Assembly: GCA_036703315.1 (NCBI GenBank)
Contig: DATNPH010000154.1
Location: forward strand, 1-32,223
Reading direction: 5' to 3'
Length of the DNA: 32,223 bases
Source: DATNPH01 sp036703315
GTDB lineage: Bacteria; Cyanobacteriota; Cyanobacteriia; Cyanobacteriales; Coleofasciculaceae
This document shows positions 24,732-32,032 of the stretch, piece after piece (within the stretch, counting starts at the first letter, position 1; each line of letters opens with the position of its first letter). The notes under the pieces are model-generated. The model ran no database searches and was not told the origin of the DNA. It saw only the letters and a program-made list of their open reading frames with translations. Position numbers and translations under genes: made by a program.

Positions 24732-26213
24732 TTAGCGGTTGACGCTCGCCAGATAGTCCTCTGCTGGTTTCTCGACAGCCGTACCTTTGAAGAAGTTGCG
24801 ATTGAGGCTGGTGTACAGTTCTAGGGGATGGATAGATAGGAAATAGCGCAAGTCTTCTTCGGTGATAATGTCGCGTTCGACCAACGAATAGGCGTTGGCA
24901 GTGACGGCGGTGATATCTGGCACATCCCAGTGACCGGAATCGGAACCTAGGAAGGCTTTAACGCGATCGCCAAACGGATTCGCTTTGGTATTAAACGCAC
25001 TAGCAACGCGAGTGTCGTCCGATTCCGTGCCGAAGTAGAAATGATTTAGGAAGCGATCGCGGACATCTTCAGGGCGTTCAATTTCTGCGGCGGCAAATTC
25101 ATCGAGTTCGCCTGGGTCTTCCGGTGCAAATAGTTTACCATGAAAGCCCAAACCATCGCCAATTTGATCCAGTTTCCCTTGTACCTGTTCGCCACCATAA
25201 CGGGTAAATAGTTCTAACAGTAGCTCCCGATCCACAGCCTTGGGATTGTTGTTTTGCAGAATGTCGCGATTGCGGGTTTCCCAGTGCCACAAAATATCAG
25301 CATACAGGCTTGCCCCCCAAGCCGAACCTCCTTCTAAAAAAGCAAATTTTAACGTGGGGAACCGTCGCGTTACACCACCAAAGAACAACGATTTGCACAA
25401 GGCTTGTCCAGCCGAAGCAAAGTGACCAATGTGGTTGTATTGGTAATTGGAAATTGAGCGGCGAGGTGTCCATCCCATGCTGGAAGAATGGGTTGTGGGA
25501 ACGACCTTTAATTCCACGCACTTCGCCCAGAAGGGGTCGTAATCATACTCGCTATCTAAACCAAAATTGTCTATCCAGACCGCTTCATTGGCAACTTCTT
25601 CGCCATACTTTTGGAATGCTGGAATCGGACGGCGGACGTGACCGGGAATTTGAATCGCTTTCAATCCCAGTTCATTCACCGCATAATCCAACTCTTCAAT
25701 CCCTTCTTCAGGCGTATGCAGTGGGATGGCAGCAACTGGGGTTACGCGGTCTGCATAGGGGCGGAAGATATCGGCATGATAAAGGTTAACCGCACGGCAA
25801 ACAGCACGCCGCATTGTTTCATTACCAATATGCGGGGCGAGGGTTGCTAAGTTGGGATACAGGACGGCAAAGTCAGTTCCCGCTTCTTGCAGCCGCTCAT
25901 ACAGTAATGCAGGCAGAGTAATGGTCGATAAAGCCAAGGTATCTTTAGTCGGACGAGTCCAGAAAGGAGGACGAGCGGTGCGGTAGGCGCGACGTTCTTC
26001 CCAACTCTGCTTGAACCAGCGATAGCGAGATGCTCCTGGTAAATTCTCCTGGAAGCGATCGACTAGCGCAGTTCCACCAACTTGCTCTAAATAGTCCAAG
26101 AAAGCTGGTGGAAATTCGTTGGTATGCACGTCGGTATCAATGATCGGATAACCGAGGCGATCGCGAATTTCGGCGGACTTTGTTTTTTTAGGGCGTTCTA
26201 AAGCAATTGTCAT
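24732..26213 (-). CDS. Amidohydrolase family protein (ACMSD-like)
   Basis: 493 residues. It starts with YPIIDTDVHTNEFPPAFLDY, the DxH metal motif of the amidohydrolase 2 family, and continues through AIQIPGHVRRPIPAFQKYGE, THSSSMGW and HIGHFASAG (candidate metal His), FPTLKFAFLEGGSAWG and FLGSDSGHWDVPD (final Asp). The FPxLKxxxxEGG motif is typical of the aminocarboxymuconate-semialdehyde decarboxylase-like branch, which acts on aromatic carboxylates. The protein is longer than ACMSD (about 340). It is 116 bases past the ferredoxin gene on the same strand. Substrate unknown; an aromatic or organosulfur compound is inference from neighbours. Confidence 0.82.
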   Translation of the reverse strand: MTIALERPKKTKSAEIRDRLGYPIIDTDVHTNEFPPAFLDYLEQVGGTALVDRFQENLPGASRYRWFKQSWEERRAYRTARPPFWTRPTKDTLALSTITLPALLYERLQEAGTDFAVLYPNLATLAPHIGNETMRRAVCRAVNLYHADIFRPYADRVTPVAAIPLHTPEEGIEELDYAVNELGLKAIQIPGHVRRPIPAFQKYGEEVANEAVWIDNFGLDSEYDYDPFWAKCVELKVVPTTHSSSMGWTPRRSISNYQYNHIGHFASAGQALCKSLFFGGVTRRFPTLKFAFLEGGSAWGASLYADILWHWETRNRDILQNNNPKAVDRELLLELFTRYGGEQVQGKLDQIGDGLGFHGKLFAPEDPGELDEFAAAEIERPEDVRDRFLNHFYFGTESDDTRVASAFNTKANPFGDRVKAFLGSDSGHWDVPDITAVTANAYSLVERDIITEEDLRYFLSIHPLELYTSLNRNFFKGTAVEKPAEDYLASVNR

Positions 26214-26260
26214 GATGCGTTCCCTATAGGGTAAACAACTTGGGCAATTTAATCTGGAAA

Positions 26261-26294
26261 TAGGTGTTAGGTGTTAGGTCGTAGGTGTTAGGAG
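26261..26294. repeat. Heptamer tandem repeat (TAGGTGT)
   Basis: TAGGTGT repeated about four times with one variant unit (TAGGTCG), in the gap between ferredoxin and amidohydrolase genes. A third heptamer family of the window. Confidence 0.6.
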
Positions 26295-26329
26295 AGAGGG
26301 ATTTTCTTCGCAACGTTTGTCCCGTTGTT

Positions 26330-26659
26330 TTACTTGAGGTGTTTGAGTAATTGGAAGGTCTGGTCTGTCTTGGCAGTGGTTTCTCGTCCAGCCCCCCAAC
26401 CAATGTTTTCTCGGTAGCTGCCTAGCAACCCTTTTTCTACCAATTCCACTTCGTTGATTGAACTGTTTACATCGCTTTCGGGTGCGACATAGAGGGCATC
26501 AACTGGGCAGTACAACTCGCAGATGTAACAGGTTTGGCAATCACTTTGCCTTGCAATGGTTGGCGGTGCATCCGGCACAGTGTCAAACACATTGGTCGGG
26601 CAAACACTGACGCAGAGGTTGCATTTGATGCACCGCGACTCGCTGACTAACTCAATCAC
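26330..26659 (-). CDS. Two-[4Fe-4S] ferredoxin
   Basis: 109 residues. CIKCNLCVSVCPTNVFD and CQTCYICELYCPVDALYV each carry CxxCxxCxxxCP, so two 4Fe-4S clusters. The C-terminal 45 residues are extra. Its ATG overlaps the stop of the flavoprotein C-terminal part by four bases (ATGA), so the two were translated together and the ferredoxin most likely feeds or drains electrons of that flavoprotein. The pairing recalls AprBA and fumarate-reductase-like pairs, but cluster and length alone do not identify the reaction. Confidence 0.85.
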   Translation of the reverse strand: MIELVSESRCIKCNLCVSVCPTNVFDTVPDAPPTIARQSDCQTCYICELYCPVDALYVAPESDVNSSINEVELVEKGLLGSYRENIGWGAGRETTAKTDQTFQLLKHLK

Positions 26660-27090
26660 AGCGCTGCTCCAACTTTGACGTTTTGGTCCTGCGTTTCGCT
26701 TGAGAGCGGGTTTACAGATGTTATCTGCGATCGCGAAATATTCTGTGTGAAACCCACCCCTACATTTCCATCTAGAGGTTGAGACTTCACCCAGACTCGA
26801 TCCAAACCGCCACTGATCAGGTAGTGTTGCTGGTTCGCATCCAGTTCTGGATAGTCTAGATGCCTGTGCATTCCGCGAGTTTCTTGACGCTCAATGGCAC
26901 TGCTGTACATCCATCTGGCTGTAGCAACCATTGCAGCAGCTTCTCGCGCTTGGACAATCTGATGATCGGCAGCGACTTGGCTGTTGCGGATTTCCTGCCA
27001 GAGTGAATGCAGCCTATCCAGGGATTGTGACAAGCCTTTCTCCGTCCGGAAATAGTTACGCTCATAGGGAAAGACCTCATCTTGAACAGC
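26656..27090 (-). pseudogene. C-terminal part of the flavoprotein, after an in-frame amber codon
   Basis: Directly continues the frame of the gene at 27091-28416 past TAG: AVQDEVFPYERNYFRTEKGL, then LWQEIRNSQVAADHQIVQAR, REAAAMVATARWMYSSAIER and QETRGMHRHLDYPELD. This is the helical C-terminal domain of fumarate reductase/succinate dehydrogenase-type flavoproteins, with the characteristic ERxExRGxHxxxDxP. An internal start at 27033 (MSQSLDRLHSLW) could in principle make it as a separate chain. The normal codon at the stop is expected to be Gln (CAG to TAG). Confidence 0.8.
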
Positions 27091-28416
27091 CTAGATGACT
27101 TCATGGGTTTCTAATGTGTGAGTGCGATCGCTTTTAGGCTGTAATGCTGCTTCACCCACTCCGACTAAGCGGCGCTGAGTTCCTTTTTCCCCCAGACTTT
27201 GGGCATACTCAGCCGCCGATTGCCCCGCCCAATAACCGGAGGAAATTGCCCAACCGGCATTATGACTACCGCCACCTGTAAACCCCCCACAAATCAGTTC
27301 TCGTGTTGCGGCATCTCCAGCAGCATAGAGTCCCCGCACTGAGGTAGCGCAAGTATCATCCACAATCCGAATCCCACCCGTACCGCGTACCGTTCCCTCT
27401 AGACGGAGAGTAACCGGAAAGCGCTGAGTAAAAGGGTCAATGCCTGCACGGTCTAAGGGTAAAAAGAAGTTAGGCTGTGCTAAACGCATAGCAGCACGCA
27501 TTTCAGGCGTTGCCTTATCTAAGATGGCGTAAACAGGTTGGGTCAGCAGTGTTTTTGCAATCACTGAACGTCCCTGTTGAGAACCTGCGCCCGGAATCGG
27601 CGTACCGTCTTCGTAAGTAAAGGTCGCCCAATTGTAGAACAGGGTTTTGGTCACGGAAGAAAAAGCGGGCGAGATGCCGTAAGCATTGGAGAACTCCATC
27701 CCCGACATCTCGGCACCCGCTTCGGCAGCCATGAGGTAGCCGTCTCCGGTCAAAACGTTGCAGCCTAAAGCTTTACTCAGGAATGCACAGCCGCCAGTGG
27801 CAATCACAACTGTACGCGATCGCACTTCCCATTTCTCACCCGTCTGACGGTTAACACCCCTTGCGCCCCCAACTGCACCATCTTCATCGACCAGCAGTTC
27901 CAAAGCAGGGCTGTGGTCTAAAATCTTGACGCCTGCCCGTTTGATTTGCTTCCGCATCAGGCGCATATACTCTGGCCCTTGGAGCGATCGCCGATAAGGT
28001 TTGCCCTCTTCATCCGTGGGAAATGGATAACCCCACTCGGCTAAACGGTTGACGTTCGCGTAGGTTTGCTCCAGTACACGACTCATCCAACAGCGGTTTG
28101 ATAAAAACCCACCCAACGCTTCACGAGAAGCCATCGCCGCTTCGCGTAACTCTGGATCGGGTGGTACGTACCAAACCCCATTTCCTGATGCAGCCGCGCA
28201 TCCGCTAGTGCCGCAATACCCTTTATCGACAACAACATTAGCGCCCTGAGAGGCAGCACTCCAAGCAGCCCAAGTACCAGCAGGACCGCCCCCTATTATT
28301 AGTACATCTGCCTCTAAGCTCAGGTCAAAATCGATGCCCTGCAAGACAGCATGAGTTCCAAAGGATTTTCGCAGTTCTTCAAGCTTTATATGCATTCCAA
28401 GGGAAGCAGATTCCAT
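27091..28416 (-). pseudogene. Fumarate reductase/AprA-like flavoprotein, fused to the start of an ABC ATPase and truncated by TAG
   Basis: 441 residues from ATG at 28416, chosen because GGAGG lies 8 bases upstream; earlier starts lack one. Residues about 9-33 read IKLEELRKSFGTHAVLQGID, the beginning of an SsuB-type ABC ATPase, but no Walker A follows. At FDLSLEADVLIIGGGPAGTW the chain switches to a complete FAD-binding domain (GGGPAG), then GYCGTSGCAAASGNGVWYVP, VIATGGCAF, GLYAAGDAATRELICGGFTG. It stops at TAG 27091-27093 although the C-terminal domain follows in frame. So a deletion removed most of the ATPase gene and the native flavoprotein start, and a nonsense mutation later split the protein. 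Possible role before decay: reduction or oxidation in organosulfur metabolism. Confidence 0.85.
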
Positions 28417-28669
28417 CCAAAAAACCTCCAATTCCGACCTCAACGCCAAGGTCTGTAAACACTGGCAACGGGAAAAAATAGAAACCATCAATTGATGCCT
28501 GAAATCAGTTGCCAGCAGCAAGGTGACAGTCTATAGCGTTTTCAACATTAACGTTGCACCCCATTGATGCTGCTCACGTTCAAAAAATCTCTCTCCAACT
28601 CGGTTGACAGTCGGGAAGGTATTTCAGCTGCGGCTTATAGACACGGCATGTTAGTGGGCTAGCATCTTC

Positions 28670-28709
28670 CCGTAAAATACGGTAAACCTACCAAGATTGA
28701 GTACTTTAC
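28670..28709 (-). promoter_or_regulatory. Candidate operator upstream of the flavoprotein gene
   Basis: CCGTAAAATACGG (28670-28682) is a perfect 5-bp inverted repeat around AAA. It overlaps GTAAAATACGGTAA, 13/14 identical to 9164-9177 before ssuA. TTGAGTACTTTAC (28697-28709) contains the reverse of the same GTAAAGTAC core. Confidence 0.35.
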
Positions 28710-28870
28710 TTTAACAAAAAAGAGTCTTGCACAATTCCCTTGGAAAGGCAAGTATCTTTAACAAAAAATTTAAGTCTCCTGAACAAGGCAGGCACAGAGG
28801 TGTTCAACGAAAAGAAGCTAAAACTACACGTACCGTTGTGAAATTCGACTGCCTCCAGGGGAGTGTTCAT

Positions 28871-28995
28871 GTTTCATCACCCCTCCCACCTCTGGGTGAG
28901 TTGAAAATGAGATTGATACTGCCGGAATCAGACTGAAAGCAGTTTCAACAGCTACGGTGTAGATGGAAGGGTTGAAAGTGAAGGTTCAAGTCCTT
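28871..28995 (+). CRISPR. Mini CRISPR array of type V-K (CAST) kind with a tRNA-Leu homing spacer
   Basis: Two 37-base repeats, 28871-28907 and 28942-28978. Both begin GTTTCA and end in GTTGAAA(A/G). The first has a CCCTCCCACC ... GGGTGAG middle; the second is diverged (GGAAGGGTTGAAAG end). Ends of this type (GTTTCAAC ... GGGTTGAAAG) are those of Cas12k CASTs. The spacer between is 34 bases (28908-28941). The spacer after the second repeat starts TGAAGGTTCAAGTCCTT (28979-28995), identical to the T-arm of the tRNA-Leu at 29226-29307, and diverges afterwards. Short tRNA matches behind a diverged repeat are the hallmark of the delocalised homing crRNA of type V-K CASTs. No tracrRNA or cas12k recognised upstream. 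Confidence 0.8.
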
Positions 28996-29023
28996 ATATT
29001 AGTTTGCTAGACATCAGTTAGTA

Positions 29024-29047
29024 CAAAAGTACTGGTACCGCTTTTTT
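29024..29047 (+). terminator. Terminator-like hairpin after the homing crRNA
   Basis: CAGTTAGTAC-AAAA-GTACTGG: AGTAC/GTACT stem with wobble extension, followed by six T at 29042-29047. It stands about 30 bases past the spacer match and fits a Rho-independent terminator for the crRNA transcript. Confidence 0.5.
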
Positions 29048-29194
29048 GGCAATTAATTCTTTAAAACTGTTTTGTGAGTGACATAATGCCGGGTATGAGC
29101 CTGAAATGCCCAAGATTCGCAGTTTTGGACATTAATTCTTTAAAACTGACCATTAATTCTTTAATGGACACCAACTTATGGGTAAAGTTGTACA
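29048..29194 (+). mobile_element. Transposon end of a type V-K CAST (crRNA side)
   Basis: Three copies of an AT-rich motif: AATTAATTCTTTAAAACTG at 29051-29069, ACATTAATTCTTTAAAACTG at 29129-29148 and the palindromic CCATTAATTCTTTAATGG at 29150-29167. On the minus strand they read AGAATTAATGTCC, similar to the ATTAATGTC core of TnsB-binding sites at known CAST ends. The end appears to be TGTACA at 29189-29194, within the palindrome GTTGTACAAATGTACAAC. The distance from here to the spacer-matched site in tRNA-Leu is about 57 bases. The other end was not found in the window. Confidence 0.7.
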
Positions 29195-29225
29195 AATGTA
29201 CAACCTTTGTTAATTAATTAAAAGA

Positions 29226-29307
29226 TGCGGACGAAAGGACTTGAACCTTCACACCTTGCGGTACTAGAACCTAAATCTAGCGCGTCTGCCAATTCCGCCA
29301 CGTCCGC
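29226..29307 (-). tRNA. trnL-UAG: tRNA-Leu (anticodon UAG)
   Basis: 82 bases on the minus strand. Acceptor stem GCGGACG pairs with CGTCCGC, discriminator A at 29226, no encoded CCA. D-loop GGAATTGG, anticodon stem-loop CTAGATTTAGGTTCTAG giving anticodon TAG, a long variable arm (TACCGCAAGGTG) as in class II tRNAs, and T-arm GAAGGTTCAAGTCCTTTC. It contains the target of the homing spacer at 29235-29251 with GGTG (an NGTN PAM) just 5' on the tRNA sense strand. Confidence 0.95.
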
Positions 29308-29410
29308 GAGCATCGCATTGGCTATCATAGCAAATAGTTGACCACTACGGCAGGATTATTCACTCGCGATCGCCTTTAATTTTACAAGCCCCTTTCGGGG
29401 CAGGGGTGTT

Positions 29411-30193
29411 TTAGGCTTTCAGCAGCGACTCGCCACCATCAATCCAAATTTCGGTACCTGTGATGTGGCTAGAGGCATCCGAGGCTAGGAACAGCACCAG
29501 TTGAGCTACTTGCTCAGATGTGCCAGGTTTGCCATCGGTCAAGGGGATGTGTCCTTCAGGAAACTCCACAGGTTCCTGAATCTTCTCTAAGTCCCGTCGC
29601 TCAGTACTTTCTTCAATATTTGTTTCAATTGCTCCTGGACAGATGACATTGACGCGGATGCGGTCTTCAGCGAGTTCCAGCGCCACCATCTTGGTAAAGG
29701 CGACTTGTGCCGCTTTGGTGCAGGAGTAGGCCGTAGCACCCGTGTTGCTAAAGATGCGTGTGCCATTCACAGAAGAGGTGATAATTACCGAACCGCCCTG
29801 CTTTTTGAGATAGGGCACAGCGTACTTAACGGTCAGGAACGTGCCTGTGAGATTGACATTAATCGTTTTATCCCACTCTTTTGGCTCCAGTTCCTCCAGA
29901 GGTGCCCAAACCCCGTTAATTCCGGCATTGGCGAAAACGATATCGAGACGCCCCCACTGATTTACTATCTGTTGGACAGCTTGTTGCATCTCCTCAGGTT
30001 TGGAGATATCAGCAATTACTGGTATCGCTTCACTACCAGCATCTTTTATTTGGGTAACAGTTTCTTTTAGTTCGTCATCACTACGACCCAGTGCCGCTAT
30101 TTTTGCGCCTTCTTTTGCCAGCAGCAGAGCCGCTGCTTTACCGATACCGGAACCCGCACCGGTGATTAATACGACTCTTTCTGCTAGTTGCAT
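29411..30193 (-). CDS. Short-chain dehydrogenase/reductase (classical SDR)
   Basis: 260 residues from ATG at 30193, with GGAG about 11 bases upstream; the frame extends to 30340 without a ribosome binding site. TGAGSGIG binds the nucleotide, LGRS suggests NADP or NAD, NAGINGVW, then the catalytic Ser in ITSSVNGTRIF and Y-x3-K in AYSCTKAA, and PGAIETNI. All catalytic residues are present. It resembles glucose/3-oxoacyl reductase-type SDRs, but the substrate is unknown. It is transcribed toward the tRNA and stands alone. Confidence 0.88.
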   Translation of the reverse strand: MQLAERVVLITGAGSGIGKAAALLLAKEGAKIAALGRSDDELKETVTQIKDAGSEAIPVIADISKPEEMQQAVQQIVNQWGRLDIVFANAGINGVWAPLEELEPKEWDKTINVNLTGTFLTVKYAVPYLKKQGGSVIITSSVNGTRIFSNTGATAYSCTKAAQVAFTKMVALELAEDRIRVNVICPGAIETNIEESTERRDLEKIQEPVEFPEGHIPLTDGKPGTSEQVAQLVLFLASDASSHITGTEIWIDGGESLLKA

Positions 30194-30520
30194 CAACTTG
30201 TTCTCCGTGTAATTCCCTAATCTTGATAGTTCAACAAAGGGGTAGAGCTTAACATCCCTCTTCTGATGTAAGTCGAAAAGTGTTACCAGCAACACTAGAG
30301 CATCGATGCAGTAACAAAGATTGAGATGATAACTGTTCATGGTTCATTGACAATTGCCATGAACTATGAATGACTCGGATTTTAGCGTAAGCACAATCTA
30401 GAGAGTCTCAAAAGGAATAGATGGATGTAGTGATAAGATTCAGCTGGCTGACTTAGCTAGTAATATCTCCAAACAATAGAGGCATCACCCCAAAATCAAA
30501 AAATCTTGAGGAGTTTGGCA

Positions 30521-30865
30521 ATGTCATTCCATGAACAGAACATCGAAGCTTTTATTCAGTTGTTGAAAACTCAGCGATCTGCCAAAGGCAGCGCTTCGCT
30601 TTTTTCAGAGCAAGATCGGGCAAACCTAGATAAGCTCGCTGCCTCGCTTCCTGATGATGAAGAGAAGATATCAGAGGCGATCGCGTCTTGGTACGAAAAA
30701 CGTCCAAAAATTCTTGACGCTCAGTTAGACATCCTCAACACCCTGCTCACTAACGAAATAAATGCAACTCGCTCAATCGCCCGTGCTATTGCCAGAACTG
30801 AAGCTGAAGCAGACAAAGATTACCGACAAGAGCTTATCGACGCGATTAGAACAAGTGCAAGATAA
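30521..30865 (+). CDS. Small conserved hypothetical protein, 114 aa
   Basis: Starts MSFHEQNIEAFIQLLKTQRS; GAGGAG lies 7 bases before the ATG, which fixes the start. All-helical and charged, with ASLPDDEEKISEAIASWYEK and ARAIARTEAEADKDYRQEL. No membrane segment or cysteine. I do not recognise a family. It ends in the perfect palindrome at 30883. Confidence 0.65.
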   Translation: MSFHEQNIEAFIQLLKTQRSAKGSASLFSEQDRANLDKLAASLPDDEEKISEAIASWYEKRPKILDAQLDILNTLLTNEINATRSIARAIARTEAEADKDYRQELIDAIRTSAR

Positions 30866-30882
30866 ACACAAATAGATGGCCC

Positions 30883-30906
30883 AAGGGCACGGCATGCCGT
30901 GCCCTT
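30883..30906. terminator. Perfect 24-base palindrome between converging genes
   Basis: AAGGGCACGGCATGCCGTGC followed by CCTT: each half the complement of the other. It sits 17 bases after the 30521 gene and 20 bases past the DUF427 stop, so it serves both as terminator. Confidence 0.65.
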
Positions 30907-30926
30907 CCGGTGGTACTGCGTGGTAA

Positions 30927-31211
30927 CTACACCTCGACTTTCACACCTTTCCAGAAAGCAATATATCCTTCAATGTTCTTTGCCGCGTCTTTGGCTGTCG
31001 GATAGTACCAGGCAGCATCCTTGTTTTCTTTCCCATCAACTTCAATGGTGTAGTAACTGGCGATACCTTTCCAGGGACAGGTGGTGTGGGTATTGCTGTC
31101 CTTAAAATACTGCTTGTTGATGGCCTCAGGGGGGAAGTATTGGTTACCTTCTACGACTTCACACTTGTCGCTCTCAGCGAGAACTGTACCATTCCAAATT
31201 GCTCTTGGCAT
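30927..31211 (-). CDS. DUF427 domain protein
   Basis: 94 residues from ATG at 31211 (the frame opens earlier at 31238). It contains MPRAIWNGTVLAESDKCEVV, EGNQYFPPEAIN, TTCPWKGIASYYTI and AAWYYPTAKDAAKNIEGYIA, the full DUF427 pattern in order, where CPWKG is highly conserved. The fold is known in structures, but the function is not established. Single-domain, normal length. Gene appears monocistronic. Confidence 0.9.
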   Translation of the reverse strand: MPRAIWNGTVLAESDKCEVVEGNQYFPPEAINKQYFKDSNTHTTCPWKGIASYYTIEVDGKENKDAAWYYPTAKDAAKNIEGYIAFWKGVKVEV

Positions 31212-31407
31212 TGTTACTTTACTTAATAAAGTGTCCAAATACTATTATGAAGCGAAGTCGTGGAACTGAAACGAGTAGCCAATATCCGATACAAAAATCA
31301 AGGGCAAAACAGTGGTTTTCAAAGCACTCACTAGCTGGATGCGATCGCCTAAGACAAGATTGACAGCGCGAAGTGATTGCCTAAGCAAAGCGCCTGTATA
31401 GAAAAAG

Positions 31408-31860
31408 TTACTTCGATTCATCGGCACTATCAGCCTTTTTCTTAGCACTATCAGCCTTTCGCTGGGCAATATCAGCTAATTCCTGGGTAATATCAGCTTG
31501 TTCTTGGAAAATATCAGCCTTTTCGCGAGCTATCTCAGCTTGTTCCTGTGCCACCTCAGCTAGTTCCTGAGCAATATCAGCTTGGGCTTTATCACAGCTA
31601 AGCTCATCTTCCTCAGCTTTACCCTGAGCAGCATTAGCCTTAATTTGAGCAGCATTAGCCCTAAATGCAGCAAGAGAATCTCTGAGCTTTGCTGCATCAC
31701 TCTTCAATTCACTAAAGTTAGCTTCTACATGGGTAGACCTATTCTTCAGATTTTCAACTTCAGCCCTAAGCTGACGAATCTCAGCTCTGAGTTGGTCATC
31801 CTCAAAATTTAAGGCACCAAGCTCTGCAACTATTTCATCAAGCCAATCCCTAGACTCCAT
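31408..31860 (-). CDS. Coiled-coil protein with 7-residue repeats
   Basis: 150 residues from ATG at 31860; the frame extends upstream only to TTG. The first 60 residues form a coiled coil (LRAEIRQLRAEVENLKN). The last 60 are about eight copies of a heptad A-(D/E)-I-A-Q-(E/R)-x, such as ADIAQEL, AEVAQEQ, AEIAREK, ADITQEL, ADIAQRK, encoded by a 21-base tandem repeat (TATCAGC-type units near 31425-31600). Heptad-long protein repeats keep a long continuous helix. The number of copies probably varies between strains. A structural or membrane-associated role is only a guess. Confidence 0.7.
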   Translation of the reverse strand: MESRDWLDEIVAELGALNFEDDQLRAEIRQLRAEVENLKNRSTHVEANFSELKSDAAKLRDSLAAFRANAAQIKANAAQGKAEEDELSCDKAQADIAQELAEVAQEQAEIAREKADIFQEQADITQELADIAQRKADSAKKKADSADESK

Positions 31861-32032
31861 AAAAGATTTGCGCTGAACTTTCAACAAGAGACTTTATGTG
31901 TTTAGCATACAAGGATTGAATGAAAATCTATATTTGAGCATAGAACAGTAAGACAATGCTGTCGCCAATCGATTGAAGGTGCGAAATGTGGGTTCTAAAA
32001 TAGGTGCATCATCAGCGCTAAACTCATTAACC

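Noticed and set aside
25310..25789. 159-aa plus-strand frame
   Set aside because: Antisense shadow of the amidohydrolase gene with no start signal.
28700..28870. tracrRNA for the CRISPR repeats
   Set aside because: The conserved start and multi-hairpin body of V-K tracrRNAs are not seen. The ACCCCTCC stretch at 28879 that could pair with GGAAGGGT is better explained as part of the first repeat.
28727..28936. 69-aa open frame across the array start
   Set aside because: It runs over the first CRISPR repeat and spacer, has no recognisable motif or ribosome binding site, and is better explained as a chance frame.
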